This document shows, in pieces, positions 27,451-38,300 of a stretch of 64,000 nt of DNA. The stretch is taken from assembly GCF_024320785.1 (NCBI RefSeq), contig NZ_JANDBC010000001.1:516617-580616 (forward strand), written 5' to 3'. The translations under genes were made by a program, and so were the position numbers. The notes beneath the pieces were generated by a model. The model was not told the DNA's origin. It saw only the letters and a program-made list of their open reading frames with translations, and did no database searches. Origin of the DNA: Gracilimonas sediminicola (GTDB lineage: Bacteria; Bacteroidota; Rhodothermia; Balneolales; Balneolaceae). Positions within the stretch are counted from its first letter, which is position 1. Every line of letters begins with the position of its first letter.

Positions 27451-27678
27451 TTAAGTAGTTTCTTTTGTCTCAGAATTAGTGTTTGCTGCCGATTCCACTT
27501 CCGGTGGAATGTCAAGATCATCATCCCTGTGAATGTTAATGGTGATGCCCACCGAGCTTCCTATCAATACGCCAATACCTATTGGCAGAGCTAACCCAAC
27601 CTCCATCAGGAAGCTGGCTCCGTAGCCAATCAATCCACCGATGGCTACCGCAGTAATCCACGTTAAAAAACTTTTCAT
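27451..27678 (-). CDS. Small membrane protein, unknown function
   Basis: A 75-residue protein with two hydrophobic segments (ITAVAIGGLIGYGASFLM and ALPIGIGVLIGSSVGITI) followed by an acidic, polar tail (HRDDDLDIPPEVESAANT). It lies 65 bases downstream of the bacilliredoxin gene on the same strand and ends 28 bases from mtnA, convergent with it. I do not recognise a family. Confidence 0.6.
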   Translation of the reverse strand: MKSFLTWITAVAIGGLIGYGASFLMEVGLALPIGIGVLIGSSVGITINIHRDDDLDIPPEVESAANTNSETKETT

Positions 27679-27743
27679 TTATCTTGTCCTTCCAAAACCT
27701 AAAACTGTCATTGCCGGGCTCTTTTTTGACCCTGAATGACTCT

Positions 27744-28136
27744 CTAAAGTATGTCTTCCAGAACCTCTGCCTGAATTTGATTGTGAGAGCCACTCCATAT
27801 CACTTCCCCATCTTTGATCACAAATAACTGGGGAGATTCATGCCTGATTTCCAATTTCTCTGCAATGTGCATAGATGTAGGTCGGCTACTTATTACATCC
27901 ACCATATGGAAATCGGCCTTTAGTTGATCTTCAGCAGAAATGGACTCTACGTTTTTCAGGGCAAAATAGCTGGTGGCACATCGCGAACTGTGCTTATAAA
28001 TCACCTGGGGCTTTTCATTGGAGGTATGCATAACGTTCGCCACGTCTTCCTCAGAAGTCAACTCTTTCCAGTGAAACTTATTCTGCGGCTGGCTTTCCGT
28101 TCCAAATAAATTGCCAATTGAATCTAAAATGCCCAT
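27744..28136 (-). CDS. Bacilliredoxin-like protein, YtxJ family
   Basis: A 130-residue thioredoxin-fold protein. The conserved single-Cys active site is read as VIYKHSSRCATSYFAL, and later blocks (VISSRPTSMHIAEKLEIRHESPQLFVIKDGEVIWSGSH) match the YtxJ family, annotated as monothiol bacilliredoxin that removes bacillithiol from oxidised protein thiols. This implies, by inference, that the organism makes bacillithiol; no bshA, bshB or bshC gene is in the window. The first 20 residues (MGILDSIGNLFGTES) are a family-typical N-terminal extension. Confidence 0.87.
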   Translation of the reverse strand: MGILDSIGNLFGTESQPQNKFHWKELTSEEDVANVMHTSNEKPQVIYKHSSRCATSYFALKNVESISAEDQLKADFHMVDVISSRPTSMHIAEKLEIRHESPQLFVIKDGEVIWSGSHNQIQAEVLEDIL

Positions 28137-28303
28137 TTGTCCTTTTTCTAATTCCCCGAAATATACAAGTATTTAAGCTTTGAAATAACCGGGTGCGTAG
28201 CGCTTAATCATCAATTTGATAAACAGCGAATCATTTTTGCATGGTTTTCATTTAGTTAAGTAGTTTACGATAACAGATTTAACCTAATTAAATTAAGGAG
28301 ATC

Positions 28304-29008
28304 ATGAATACACAAATTAAAGCACACTGGCTGGGGCATTCGGCCTTTAAGCTGGAGAGCCAAAGTGGAAAGATTATTTATATCGATCCGTTTCTGAAAG
28401 ATAACCCCTCCACCCCGGATGAACTTAAAGAAGTAAAAGAAGCCGATTATATTTTACTGACCCACGGGCATGAAGATCACGTGGGCGATACTGTGGAAAT
28501 TGCCAAGAATACCGGAGCCAAAGTTGTGGGCATTCTGGAACTGATGGGAATCTTACAGGAAGAAGGGTTACCGGAAGAACAAGCCATTGGTTTTAATAAA
28601 GGCGGAACCGTTCATTTTGAAGACTTTTCCGCAACGCTGGTCTCTGCCAACCACAGCTCTTCCTATAAAGGAAAGTATGCCGGCGATCCGGGCGGACTCG
28701 TGCTTTCATTCGAAGATGACATTTGTATTTACCACATGGGTGATACCAACATTTTCGCTGACCTTGAGCTGTATGGAGAGCTTTACAGACCGCATGTGGT
28801 ACTGGCACCCATTGGGGATCATTTCACTATGGGACCTGAAGAAGCCGCTTATGCTGTAGAACTGATCGGGGCTAAGATGGCCGTGCCTATGCACTACAAT
28901 ACATGGCCTCCCATTGAAGCAGACCCGGAGGAATTCAAAGAAATACTGGAAGACATCACAGACACGGAAGTTGTTGTGCCGGAAAAAGGCACTAATTTCC
29001 TGGGGTGA
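28304..29008 (+). CDS. Metal-dependent hydrolase, UPF0173 (metallo-beta-lactamase fold)
   Basis: A 234-residue MBL-fold protein. The metal site motif THGHEDHVGD covers residues 53-62 (His54, His56, Asp58, His59); further ligands are in SANHSSSYKG, YHMGDTNIF and PMHYNTWPP. This order and length match UPF0173 (YtkL-like) proteins, which have no agreed substrate. A strong AAGGAG site sits seven bases upstream of the ATG. A clear terminator follows at 29031, so it is a single-gene unit. Confidence 0.92.
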   Translation: MNTQIKAHWLGHSAFKLESQSGKIIYIDPFLKDNPSTPDELKEVKEADYILLTHGHEDHVGDTVEIAKNTGAKVVGILELMGILQEEGLPEEQAIGFNKGGTVHFEDFSATLVSANHSSSYKGKYAGDPGGLVLSFEDDICIYHMGDTNIFADLELYGELYRPHVVLAPIGDHFTMGPEEAAYAVELIGAKMAVPMHYNTWPPIEADPEEFKEILEDITDTEVVVPEKGTNFLG

Positions 29009-29030
29009 TATTCTGAATTTCCCCTCCCTG

Positions 29031-29067
29031 AGCCACAAATCTGAAAGATGGTTTGTGGCTTTTTTTA
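29031..29067 (+). terminator. Rho-independent terminator
   Basis: AGCCACAAA pairs with TTTGTGGCT around the loop TCTGAAAGATGG, followed by eight T. Confidence 0.9.
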
Positions 29068-29190
29068 TGTTTTTTCTGGAACTGCTTCGGGTTACTACTA
29101 CCACAGAAATTATTCACTCAATAACTCAACAAATTAGTACCTTATGCCTAAAGCTGGAATTCTTTCATAAGATCAAACGAACACATCACT

Positions 29191-29511
29191 ATGAAATACA
29201 CAACCGTTCACCTTGGGGATAACAAAATTGAGCTCTTTAACACACTGCTTGGCAAAGAAACGGTAAAGGTAAACGGTGAGGTGGTCTCATCCACCTATTC
29301 TATGCTGGGGGCAGAGCATACGTTCACGGTCAGGGAAGATGGCAGAGATGTAGAATGCACCATCCAGTTTGGGTTTGGTATGAATGGAGTGGTATTTGAT
29401 CTTTATAAAGAAGGTACGCCGATCATCGAATCTGAACAGAAAGGATGCATGGGCATGTTTATCGTATTCATTATTGTATTCAGCATAATCTTTGTTTTAT
29501 CTCAGATTTGA
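29191..29511 (+). CDS. Small protein with C-terminal membrane helix, unknown function
   Basis: A 106-residue protein. Residues 1-80 form a strand-rich soluble part (VHLGDNKIELFNTLLGKETV, EHTFTVREDGRDVECTIQFG), and residues about 85-104 (MGMFIVFIIVFSIIFVLSQI) are one membrane helix. There is no signal peptide, so it would be tail-anchored with the N-terminus in the cytoplasm. I do not recognise a family. It lies between a terminator and the outer-membrane protein gene, 48 bases upstream of the latter. Confidence 0.6.
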   Translation: MKYTTVHLGDNKIELFNTLLGKETVKVNGEVVSSTYSMLGAEHTFTVREDGRDVECTIQFGFGMNGVVFDLYKEGTPIIESEQKGCMGMFIVFIIVFSIIFVLSQI

Positions 29512-29559
29512 GTATTGAATACAGACATCCACTAAATATTAAAGTCATTACCTGGCCTG

Positions 29560-30735
29560 ATGAAATTTCTTTCCGCTATCACCCTATTTCTCCTCTCGGT
29601 TTGTTTGAATGTAAATGCCCAAGTGGCCGTGACAGCAGTTCCTTTTCTTGAGATCAGGCCCGATGCCCAAACCAACATGAATGCCGGAGCATTGGTAGCT
29701 CTCCCTTCCGATTATAATGCGGCCTTTTATTACAACCCTGCTCAGCTCGGAAACTTTGGTGCCTCAAAAAATTTCTCTTATCAATTTCACCCAAACGGCA
29801 ATAACTGGTTGCCTGACCTCAATGATAACCCCAGACTTTACAACTCTTCTCTGGCTGCAGGATATAAGTTTAATGATGTTCCTCTTAGTATTGGTGTTGG
29901 AGTAATGAATACCCGGTTTGATTATGGTGAAATCCAATATTCTGATCCGAATAACCCAATGCCTGACAGTACCTACAATCCTGTTGAAAATTATCAGCTT
30001 TACTCGATTGGACTCAGATATGATTTCGGGATCTGGGTGAGTATTGGCTATTCATTCAAAAAGATTGACTCTGATCTGGGATTATATCAGGCAAAAGTTG
30101 ATGCCAACGATTTCGGTATTCAGATCGGTTACCCTTTTTCTATCAATAGTTTCAAAGCAGAAGCATCGATTGGGTATGCCTTGCAAAATGATGGAGACTT
30201 CATCCAGTATGATGCCTCTGGAAGACCTGACCCCTTGCCACGAAAATCCATTTTTGGTTACGGACTTTCACTCGCTTATGAGGATATAATAGCCGGCAAT
30301 AGTATGGAGTTGGTAAAAATTGACTGGGCTGTTGATGCCAAAGATCTCCGAATTGATGTACATGGAAATTCGGTCAGCTATAACAAAAAACCGGGCATCA
30401 TTCCCATGCTGGACAATGTATTCCTTTCCAAGAGTGATGACGATATAGAAATAAGTCAGGGTTTCAGACTACATATTCTTGAAGGTTTTACAGCCGGACT
30501 TGGGCGATACTATGGACCCGGTTACAGGAAAGCAGTGAATACATCCGGTGTTTCTTTGAGTGCCAAACCGATTCTTAAACTATTATTCAGCAAAAACGAG
30601 CACCCCGTAATCAGGTCCGTAGCAAATCATTTGGATTTCAGTTATAGCTGGTCAACTTACAGTGTCAACGAAACCGATCATCCACTTACCGGCTCGTCTT
30701 TCCATCAGTTTTCCATATCCGTATATGGGTTTTAA
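29560..30735 (+). CDS. PorV/PorQ-like outer-membrane beta-barrel protein
   Basis: A 391-residue protein with a signal peptide (MKFLSAITLFLLSVCLNVNA, then Q). The mature start, VPFLEIRPDAQTNMNAGAL followed by VALPSDYNAAFYYNPAQLG, has the layout of the PorV/UPF0164 family (a glycine-rich turn followed by A-YNPA). The rest is alternating strands with aromatic girdle residues and it ends in a C-terminal Phe (ISVYGF), typical of outer-membrane barrels. PorV-type proteins assist type IX secretion of proteins with the sorting C-terminus seen at 8.2, 10.7 and 40.3 kb, but whether this homologue does so is inference. Confidence 0.75.
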   Translation: MKFLSAITLFLLSVCLNVNAQVAVTAVPFLEIRPDAQTNMNAGALVALPSDYNAAFYYNPAQLGNFGASKNFSYQFHPNGNNWLPDLNDNPRLYNSSLAAGYKFNDVPLSIGVGVMNTRFDYGEIQYSDPNNPMPDSTYNPVENYQLYSIGLRYDFGIWVSIGYSFKKIDSDLGLYQAKVDANDFGIQIGYPFSINSFKAEASIGYALQNDGDFIQYDASGRPDPLPRKSIFGYGLSLAYEDIIAGNSMELVKIDWAVDAKDLRIDVHGNSVSYNKKPGIIPMLDNVFLSKSDDDIEISQGFRLHILEGFTAGLGRYYGPGYRKAVNTSGVSLSAKPILKLLFSKNEHPVIRSVANHLDFSYSWSTYSVNETDHPLTGSSFHQFSISVYGF

Positions 30736-30967
30736 CCTCTTAACAAAGCTCCGTTTCACTACGTAATCCTGAAAACCGGCCTCATTGAATAAGCTACAAC
30801 CTCGCGGGTACAAATTATACAAGCCGTACAGCCCGAAGAATAGTACTCGGATTGGTCAGATTGTATAGAACAAGCCAATAGAAACTTCAGCCTTCCCGAA
30901 ACAAAGATTTCATCCGGGCGTAAGCCAACACCGTTGCAAATAATCAAAACGGTTTTAATACACTCAG

Positions 30968-32023
30968 ATGAAAACATTACGCTACTCCCTCCCGCTATTG
31001 GTCATGATTACAGCTTTGGTATTCACCAGTGCTTGTAACAATGGAAACGAAGAAAATCAAAATGGTGAAGACGAAGATCTGATTATTCCGGTGGAAGTCA
31101 GTAACGTGAGCCGGGGAGATATCTCTGCTTACTATGCCAACACCGCCACCCTTGAAGCCGAACAGGAAGCAACAGTGGTAGCTAAAGTTCGCGGTATTGT
31201 TCGGGAAATTTATGTTGAGGAAGGCGATGAGGTTAAAGCCGGACAGGTGATCGCGAAAATTGAAGACGATCAGTACCGTATTGAAGCAGCCCGGGCCAAA
31301 GCAACCTTAGACCGACTGAAAAACGACTTTGACCGTAACAAGGAACTTTATGAAAAGAACCTGATTGCTGCCGAAGCCTACCAAAATGCTCAATATGAGT
31401 ATGAGTCTCAAAAAGCAGCCTATGAACTTGCTCAGCTGAATCTTGAGCATACATCTATTAAATCTCCGATTGGCGGAGTGATTTCTGAGCGCTATGTGAA
31501 AGTTGGAAATATGATCGGTACCGACCAACAGGTGTATCGGGTTACCGATTTTAGTCCGTTGCAGGCGATATTGCACATCCCGGAGCATGAGATGGCAAAA
31601 ATCAGAAATGACCAGCGTGCAGAACTCAGAGTGGATGCATTACCCAATCAAACCTTTGCCGGCCATGTAGAACGCATCAGCCCGGTAGTGGACTCCCAAA
31701 CCGGTACCTTTAAAGTGACTGTGTATGTGGATGAAACCAAAGGCATGCTTCGCCCCGGTATGTTCGGGCGTGTGAAAATTGTGTACGACACCCGCGAAAA
31801 CACCCGTATGATTCCTAAATCAGCCGTTATGTCGGAAGATCTCGCCCAAAGTGTATATGTGATCAAAGATTCGCTGGCTTTCAAAAAAGCTATTAAAACC
31901 GGTTACACCAACGGGGTGAATGTAGAAGTGATCGAAGGACTGGAAGACGGCGAAATGGTGGTCACCATTGGGCAAGGAAGTCTTCAGGACAGCACCAAAG
32001 TAAACGTTATCTCCAACCTGTAA
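30968..32023 (+). CDS. RND efflux periplasmic adaptor (HlyD/MFP family) lipoprotein
   Basis: A 351-residue adaptor that links an inner-membrane RND pump to an outer-membrane channel. The lipoprotein signal (MKTLRYSLPLLVMITALVFT, then SAC) is followed by an acidic linker, the lipoyl-like half motifs ATVVAKVRGIVREIYVEEGD and KAGQVIAKIED, a coiled-coil hairpin (AARAKATLDRLKNDFDRNKE), the second lipoyl half IKSPIGGVISERYVKVGN and the beta-barrel block PGMFGRVKIVYDTREN. It is the first gene of a three-gene operon with two permeases, 12 and 9 bases apart. No TolC-type channel gene is linked. Confidence 0.93.
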   Translation: MKTLRYSLPLLVMITALVFTSACNNGNEENQNGEDEDLIIPVEVSNVSRGDISAYYANTATLEAEQEATVVAKVRGIVREIYVEEGDEVKAGQVIAKIEDDQYRIEAARAKATLDRLKNDFDRNKELYEKNLIAAEAYQNAQYEYESQKAAYELAQLNLEHTSIKSPIGGVISERYVKVGNMIGTDQQVYRVTDFSPLQAILHIPEHEMAKIRNDQRAELRVDALPNQTFAGHVERISPVVDSQTGTFKVTVYVDETKGMLRPGMFGRVKIVYDTRENTRMIPKSAVMSEDLAQSVYVIKDSLAFKKAIKTGYTNGVNVEVIEGLEDGEMVVTIGQGSLQDSTKVNVISNL

Positions 32024-32035
32024 ACAGGCTCTCCT

Positions 32036-35000
32036 ATGAAAATCATTGACCTTTCTATACGCCGGAAAGTTACCATTGCCATGTTTACAGTCGGGATTCT
32101 GCTGTTCGGTATGGTTTCCCTCTCCCGGCTTAATGTAAACCTGCTCCCTGAACTCAGCTATCCAACCCTCACTATCCGAACCGAATTTGAAGGTGCAGCT
32201 CCTGTTGAAGTTGAAAACCTGATTACCAAGCCCGTTGAAGAAGCAGTTGGAGTTGTGAAAGGCGTACAACAAGTGCGTTCCATTTCCCGTGCGGGTCAGT
32301 CTGATGTAGTACTGGAATTTGCCTGGGGAACCGATATGAACATCGCGAACCTGGACGTTATGGCCAAACTGGATGCCGTTCAGCTTCCTTTAGATGCCGA
32401 TAAACCGGTTACCTTACGCTTTGATCCCACCCTCGACCCCATAATGCGGTATGCCCTCTATTACAACGAAGGCGGGACTGATAATCCTTCCGGGGATGAT
32501 GTAAATGTGGATTACGCAGGCTATCAGGACCTGGAAAGCCCGGACGCAATTTCCCGATTGAAAGGCCTGCGTGTATTAGCGGATGAACAGCTCAAAAAGA
32601 ATTTAGAATCCGCCCTGGGGGTTGCTTCGGTAAAAATCAGTGGTGGACTTGAAGAAGAGATACAGGTAAACATTGATCAGCAGCGACTCGCTTATTTGAA
32701 CATCCCTATTGAAAGTGTAACACAGATTTTAAGTGCCGAAAACGTGAATCTTTCCGGGGGTCGGCTTGAGGAAGGAACTCAGCAGTATCTGGTGCGGACG
32801 CTGAATGAATTTAAGTCAGTAGAACAAATTCGAAATGTGGTTGTTGCCCGAAATCAGGACAATACCATTTACCTGAAAGATGTAGCCGATGTAACCCAGG
32901 CATATAAAGAACGTGAGGCCATCACCCGCCTGAATGGTGCTGAAGCGGTGGAAATTGCCATATACAAAGAAGGGGATGCCAATACTGTAGCCGTGGCTGA
33001 GGCCGTCAACGCCCGAATGGGGAGTATCCGTGATGCCCTTCCTTCCAACATGAAATTGGAGAAAGTGTATGATCAGTCTGTATTTATAGCCTCTGCAGTT
33101 AATGAAGTGAAGAATGCCGGAATCATTGGTGGTATCCTGGCAGTACTTGTGCTGTATTTATTCCTCCGGAATTTCTGGACCACCGTCATTATTTCTGTTT
33201 CCATTCCGGTTTCCATTATTGCCACATTCAACCTGATGTACGGCAACGATATATCACTAAACATCATGTCTTTGGGCGGAATTGCTCTTGGTATCGGGAT
33301 GCTGGTGGATAACTCCATCGTGGTGCTGGAAAACATTGCCCGGCACCGGGAAATGGGGAAAGGAATTGTGGAATCGGCCCGTGAAGGTGCCGGAGAAGTT
33401 GGAATGGCCGTAATCGCCTCCACCCTCACCACCATCGCTGTATTCTTTCCGCTGGTATTTGTTCAGGGAATTGCGGGACAGCTCTTCCGTGATCAGGCAC
33501 TGACGGTGACCTTCTCCTTATTGGCTTCGCTGATTGTAGCTATCACACTGATTCCGATGCTTTCTTCAATTGGAGGAAAGAAAACCGAAACTCAGCCACT
33601 GAATTTAAAAGAGCCTAAAACCAAGGCCGGGCGTGGACTACGATCCGTACGTATGTTTTTGTTTTACACCATCCCTACTGCTTTAACAAAAGGAATTAAA
33701 TTCATTTTCCGCTGGATTAGCAAAATTACAAAAGCTCTGTTTTCACCTTTTGTATGGGTGTTTGATCAATCCTATCAGGCAACGGAAAAAGTGTATGCCG
33801 GCTTACTACGCTGGTCTCTGAATCATAAATTTGTTGTGCTCTCGGTTGCTTTGTTGTCTTTTGTGGGGTCACTCGCATTGGTTCCCCAAATCGGCATTGA
33901 GCTCATACCTCAGCTATCGCAGGGTGAGTTTGCCGTGGAATTCAAGTTACCTCCCGGAACTCCAATTGAAGAAACCGATAAAGCCCTGCGCTCGGTTCAG
34001 AACAAATCCAGGAACCTGGATAATGTAAGAACCACCTTTGCTGTTGCTGGAACCGGAAACCAAATGGATGCCAATCCCGAACAAGGCGGCGAAAACTGGG
34101 GTGAGCTCAGCGTAACGCTTGCATCCGGTTCTTCCACTATGGATGAAGAAGCAGCGATGGATCAGATGCGATCTTCCCTTCAGCAAATTCCGGGCTTGCA
34201 GTACAAATTCTCCCGCCCCTCCCTGTTCTCTTTCAAAACACCCATTGAGATTGAAATTTCAGGTTTTGACCTGGACAAACTCAAACTAGCCGGTGATGCC
34301 GTGGCCCGTAAGCTTTCTTCAAACGACCGGTTTGCTGATGTAAAAAGCACCATGGAAACCGGAAGTCCTGAAATACAGATTTTATTTGATCGCGACCGGG
34401 CCGCTGCCCTTGGTTTACAGGTGCATGAAGTAGCTGACCGCATTGTAAGTAACGTTCGTGGAGATGTGGCTACCCGCTATTCCTGGAGAGATCGTAAAAT
34501 TGATGTGCTGGTTCGAGCCCGTGAGGCCGATCGTGCATCCATCGATGAAATTCAGCGCCTGATTGTAAACCCGGACAGCGAACGTCCTATTCCTCTCAGC
34601 GCGATAGCTGAAGTGCAGATTGCCAACGGACCGGGTGAAATCCGCCGTGTGGCTCAGCAACGTGTAGCTATTGTTTCGGCTAACCTGAATTATGGTGATT
34701 TAGGCGAAGCAGCTGAAGAAGTAGAACAAGCTCTGGCTGAAACCACTTTGCCGGCCGGAATTCTTGCCCAAATTGGCGGACAGAATGAAGAAATGGCGGA
34801 CTCCTTTCAGTCCCTCATTTTTGCTCTGTCACTCGCTATTTTCCTGGTGTACCTGGTGATGGCTTCTCAATTTGAGTCGCTGCTGCACCCATTCATCATC
34901 CTCTTTACCATTCCGCTGGCTTTGGTTGGAGCCATTCTTGGGCTGTACATCACCGGCACAACCATCAGTGTGGTTGTATTTATTGGATTGATTCTTTTGG

Positions 35001-35326
35001 CCGGCATCGTAGTTAATAACGCAATCGTGCTTATCGACCTGATTAACCAGATGCGCATGAAAGGCGTTGAGAAACTGGAGGCCATTAAAGAAGGTGGAAA
35101 ATCCCGCCTACGCCCGATTTTGATGACCACCATGACTACTACTCTCGGCTTGCTCCCTCTCGCTATTGGTTTTGGCGATGGTGCCGAACTGCGTGCCCCG
35201 ATGGGTATCACCGTAATCGGCGGACTGTTATTTTCAACCTTGCTCACCCTCGTAGTCATTCCTGTGATGTACGACATACTTGACCGCAAGAGCTATACTC
35301 CTCAACCCGAAACCGAAACGGCTTAA
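32036..35326 (+). CDS. RND efflux permease 1
   Basis: A 1096-residue proton-driven inner-membrane pump of the AcrB/HAE superfamily. It begins MKIIDLSIRRKVTIAMFTVG, a typical first helix, and has the GIALGIGMLVDNSIVVLENI motif in the fourth helix with the relay Asp, RPILMTTMTTTLGLLPLAIG near the end and two large periplasmic domains. It is longer than usual because of an insert of about 60-70 residues around 515-585 (TETQPLNLKEPKTKAGRGLR, then IPTALTKGIKFIFRWISKIT) between the two halves, which includes extra amphipathic helices. It is co-transcribed with the adaptor and with a second, different permease. The substrate is unknown. Confidence 0.94.
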   Translation: MKIIDLSIRRKVTIAMFTVGILLFGMVSLSRLNVNLLPELSYPTLTIRTEFEGAAPVEVENLITKPVEEAVGVVKGVQQVRSISRAGQSDVVLEFAWGTDMNIANLDVMAKLDAVQLPLDADKPVTLRFDPTLDPIMRYALYYNEGGTDNPSGDDVNVDYAGYQDLESPDAISRLKGLRVLADEQLKKNLESALGVASVKISGGLEEEIQVNIDQQRLAYLNIPIESVTQILSAENVNLSGGRLEEGTQQYLVRTLNEFKSVEQIRNVVVARNQDNTIYLKDVADVTQAYKEREAITRLNGAEAVEIAIYKEGDANTVAVAEAVNARMGSIRDALPSNMKLEKVYDQSVFIASAVNEVKNAGIIGGILAVLVLYLFLRNFWTTVIISVSIPVSIIATFNLMYGNDISLNIMSLGGIALGIGMLVDNSIVVLENIARHREMGKGIVESAREGAGEVGMAVIASTLTTIAVFFPLVFVQGIAGQLFRDQALTVTFSLLASLIVAITLIPMLSSIGGKKTETQPLNLKEPKTKAGRGLRSVRMFLFYTIPTALTKGIKFIFRWISKITKALFSPFVWVFDQSYQATEKVYAGLLRWSLNHKFVVLSVALLSFVGSLALVPQIGIELIPQLSQGEFAVEFKLPPGTPIEETDKALRSVQNKSRNLDNVRTTFAVAGTGNQMDANPEQGGENWGELSVTLASGSSTMDEEAAMDQMRSSLQQIPGLQYKFSRPSLFSFKTPIEIEISGFDLDKLKLAGDAVARKLSSNDRFADVKSTMETGSPEIQILFDRDRAAALGLQVHEVADRIVSNVRGDVATRYSWRDRKIDVLVRAREADRASIDEIQRLIVNPDSERPIPLSAIAEVQIANGPGEIRRVAQQRVAIVSANLNYGDLGEAAEEVEQALAETTLPAGILAQIGGQNEEMADSFQSLIFALSLAIFLVYLVMASQFESLLHPFIILFTIPLALVGAILGLYITGTTISVVVFIGLILLAGIVVNNAIVLIDLINQMRMKGVEKLEAIKEGGKSRLRPILMTTMTTTLGLLPLAIGFGDGAELRAPMGITVIGGLLFSTLLTLVVIPVMYDILDRKSYTPQPETETA

Positions 35327-35335
35327 TAAACTGCC

Positions 35336-38300
35336 ATGCATATTACCGATTTATCCATACGTCGCCCGGTAACCACACTCATGGTTTTTGTGAGTCTGCT
35401 GGTTGTGGGTTTGATTGCCACCCGAATGGTTCCCCTTGAGTTTATGCCGAACATCACTTTTCCGGGAGCTTTTGTCCAGCTACCCTATCCAAATTCAACA
35501 CCGGCTGAAGTAAACGAAAATGTAGCCCGACCCATTGAAGAAGTTCTTGCGACAATTAGTGGGGTAGAACGTATCAACTCAAATTCAGGAGAAGATAACG
35601 CCGGAGTTATAGTCATTTTTAAGCAGGGAAATGAAATTGATCTCAAAGCCATCGAGATTAAGGAAAAAATCGAAAGCATCCGAAATCAGCTGCCCGATGA
35701 TTTTGAATACTATACCATCAATAAATTTCAGGACGGAGATGCTCCTACTCTTCAGCTGCGTATTTCCAGTAACCGGGATCTGTCAGACGCTTATGAGCTG
35801 TTGAACCGTAACCTGAAGCAGCGCATCGAGCGCATTCCCGGAGTTGGGCAGGTTACCCTGTATGGCGTAGAGAAAAAGGAAATACGCGTTGAACTTGATC
35901 CGGACCGGCTCACCCAGTACAACATTAACCTAAATAGGTTGAGCAGCACCCTAAGACAAGCGAATTTCTCGATTTCAGCGGGTAAAATCACTGATTCCGG
36001 ACTGCGATACATGGTTCGTCCGGTTGGTAACCTGAATGGCGTTGAGGATATCGAAAATCTCATTGTGGCCGATAATAACATCCGCGTAAAGGATATTGCC
36101 ACGGTTAAATATACATCCCCCGAACGAAATTATGCCCGTCACCTGGATCGCAAATACGCAATCGGATTAGATATCACCAAGGAATCTACCGCCAATACCG
36201 TACAGGTGGTTGATGAAGTTTTAGCTGAAATTGACAAGGTGAATGAGCTTCCTGAAATGCAGGGCATCGAGATTTATGAGATGTTTAACCAGGCGGATGG
36301 AATCCTGAGCTCGCTTCGGGAGCTTTTTAATTCCGGGATGATTGGTGCGCTACTCTCCGTATTCGTACTGTATATTTTCCTCCGGCAAATGAGCACCACC
36401 CTCATCGTTGCCACGGCTGTCCCCTTTTCACTCATTGTAACGCTTGGCTTTTTCTACTTCCTCGATATTTCTCTGAATATCCTTTCCATGATGGGACTGA
36501 TGCTCGCTATTGGTATGCTGGTGGACAACGCCGTAGTAGTAACCGAGAACATACACCGGTATCAACGCAAAGGAAATGACGCTCGTAAATCAGCTATTTT
36601 TGGAGCCAAAGAAGTTTCGATTGCTGTTACTGCCGGTACGTTGACCTCCATCATCGTTTTCCTGCCAAACGTGGTGAACGAGAGCTTTATCTCTCAGCAT
36701 ATGTATTATATCGGCATGGCGATTATCATCGCATTGCTGGCTTCATTGGTTATTTCGCTGACGGTGATCCCCCTGCTCGCCTCCAAGATTCATCCGCCGG
36801 AAAAATCAAAGAAAAAAACGGTCATCGACAAGCTCTCCGTAAAATACTCCGCCTTGCTCGGATGGCTATTGGAGCGGCGTAAAATCTCGGTGCTTTTCAT
36901 CGTTCTGCTGTTTTTGAGTGGCGGCGTGCCCATGGCTTTTATGAATGTGGATATGTTTCCCCGGGTTGAAGAACGGCAGTTAAGACTTCAATACAATCTG
37001 AATGCAAGTTATACCCTGGATCGAGTAAAAGAGTCGGTTGACCGGATCGAAGAATACCTTTACGAAAACCAGGATAAATTCGAAATAGAGTCTGTTTACA
37101 CCTACTACCAGCCTGAATACGCCCAATCTACAATCAACCTTATTGACGAGGACGATGCCAAAAAAGCGGTGACGCAGATTAAGGAAGAGATCCAAAAAGA
37201 CCTCCCTAAAATTGCACTCGGTCAACCTGCTTTTGAGTTTATCAGCCGAAACAGTGCCGAACAGGTTCGGGTTTTTGTTCAGGGCGAATCGATGGACGTA
37301 CTTGAAGAATTGGCCGAACAGGTGGAATGGCGACTTGGTCAAATTGAAGGCTTTGCCGATGTTCGTTCCGAAGCGGAGGCCGGAAGTGATGAAATCCGCC
37401 TCACCGTAAATCATGACCGGGCACGGAATTTCGGGCTTACCTCATCGGCAGTTGCCAGTATGGTATCCGGAGCTATGCGTGGACAAACCATACAGCGTAT
37501 TCGCGGTGAAGACAGTGAAATCGATGTGGTCCTTGCCTTTCAGGATGTGAACCGGCAAACCATCGATGACCTTAAAAACCTGCCGATTTCTATTAATGAC
37601 GATCAATCAGTGAAGCTTGCCACCCTTGCCGACTTTGAAGAGCGACCCGGCGCCGGACGCATTTTCCGTGAAAACCGTCGCACTTCCCTGGGGATTTCCA
37701 TCAACCTCGATGATATTACTTCGGATGAAGCCCGCGGTAAAATATCGCAGGTGATGGATCAGATTATATATCCCGCCGGGTACGGGTGGAGCTATGGACG
37801 GAGCTTTGGAAATGATATGGATGCGATGAATACCATGCTTTTTAATATTTCCATAGCTTTTTTCCTGATTTACCTGATCATGGCCTCCCTGTTTGAATCC
37901 CTTATTTATCCAACAAGCGTACTCTCCTGTATTTTTTACGGCATGATTGGAATCTTTTGGTTCTTCTTTATCACCGGAACCACTTTTGACCTGATGGCTT
38001 TCATCGGAATTCTGATTCTGATGGGTATAGTGGTGAATAACGGGATTGTACTGATTGATCATATTAACCATCTGCGCAGTGAGGGTTTATCGCGAAGGGA
38101 AGCGGTTATACAAGGCGGCCGAGACCGCATGCGCCCCATCCTGATGACTGCAGCTACAACTGTGCTTGGTTTGGTTCCCCTTTGTTTCGGAACCACACAG
38201 ATTGGCGGCAACGGCCCTCCCTACTTCCCAATGGCACGTGCCATTGTAGGCGGACTTACCTTTTCTACAGTAGTAACCCTCTTGGTACTGCCCTCCATTT

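Noticed and set aside
30759-30977. 72-codon minus-strand open frame before the efflux operon
   Set aside because: Overlaps the adaptor start, is Cys-rich without a pattern, and has no ribosome binding site. The gap shows nothing else I can name.
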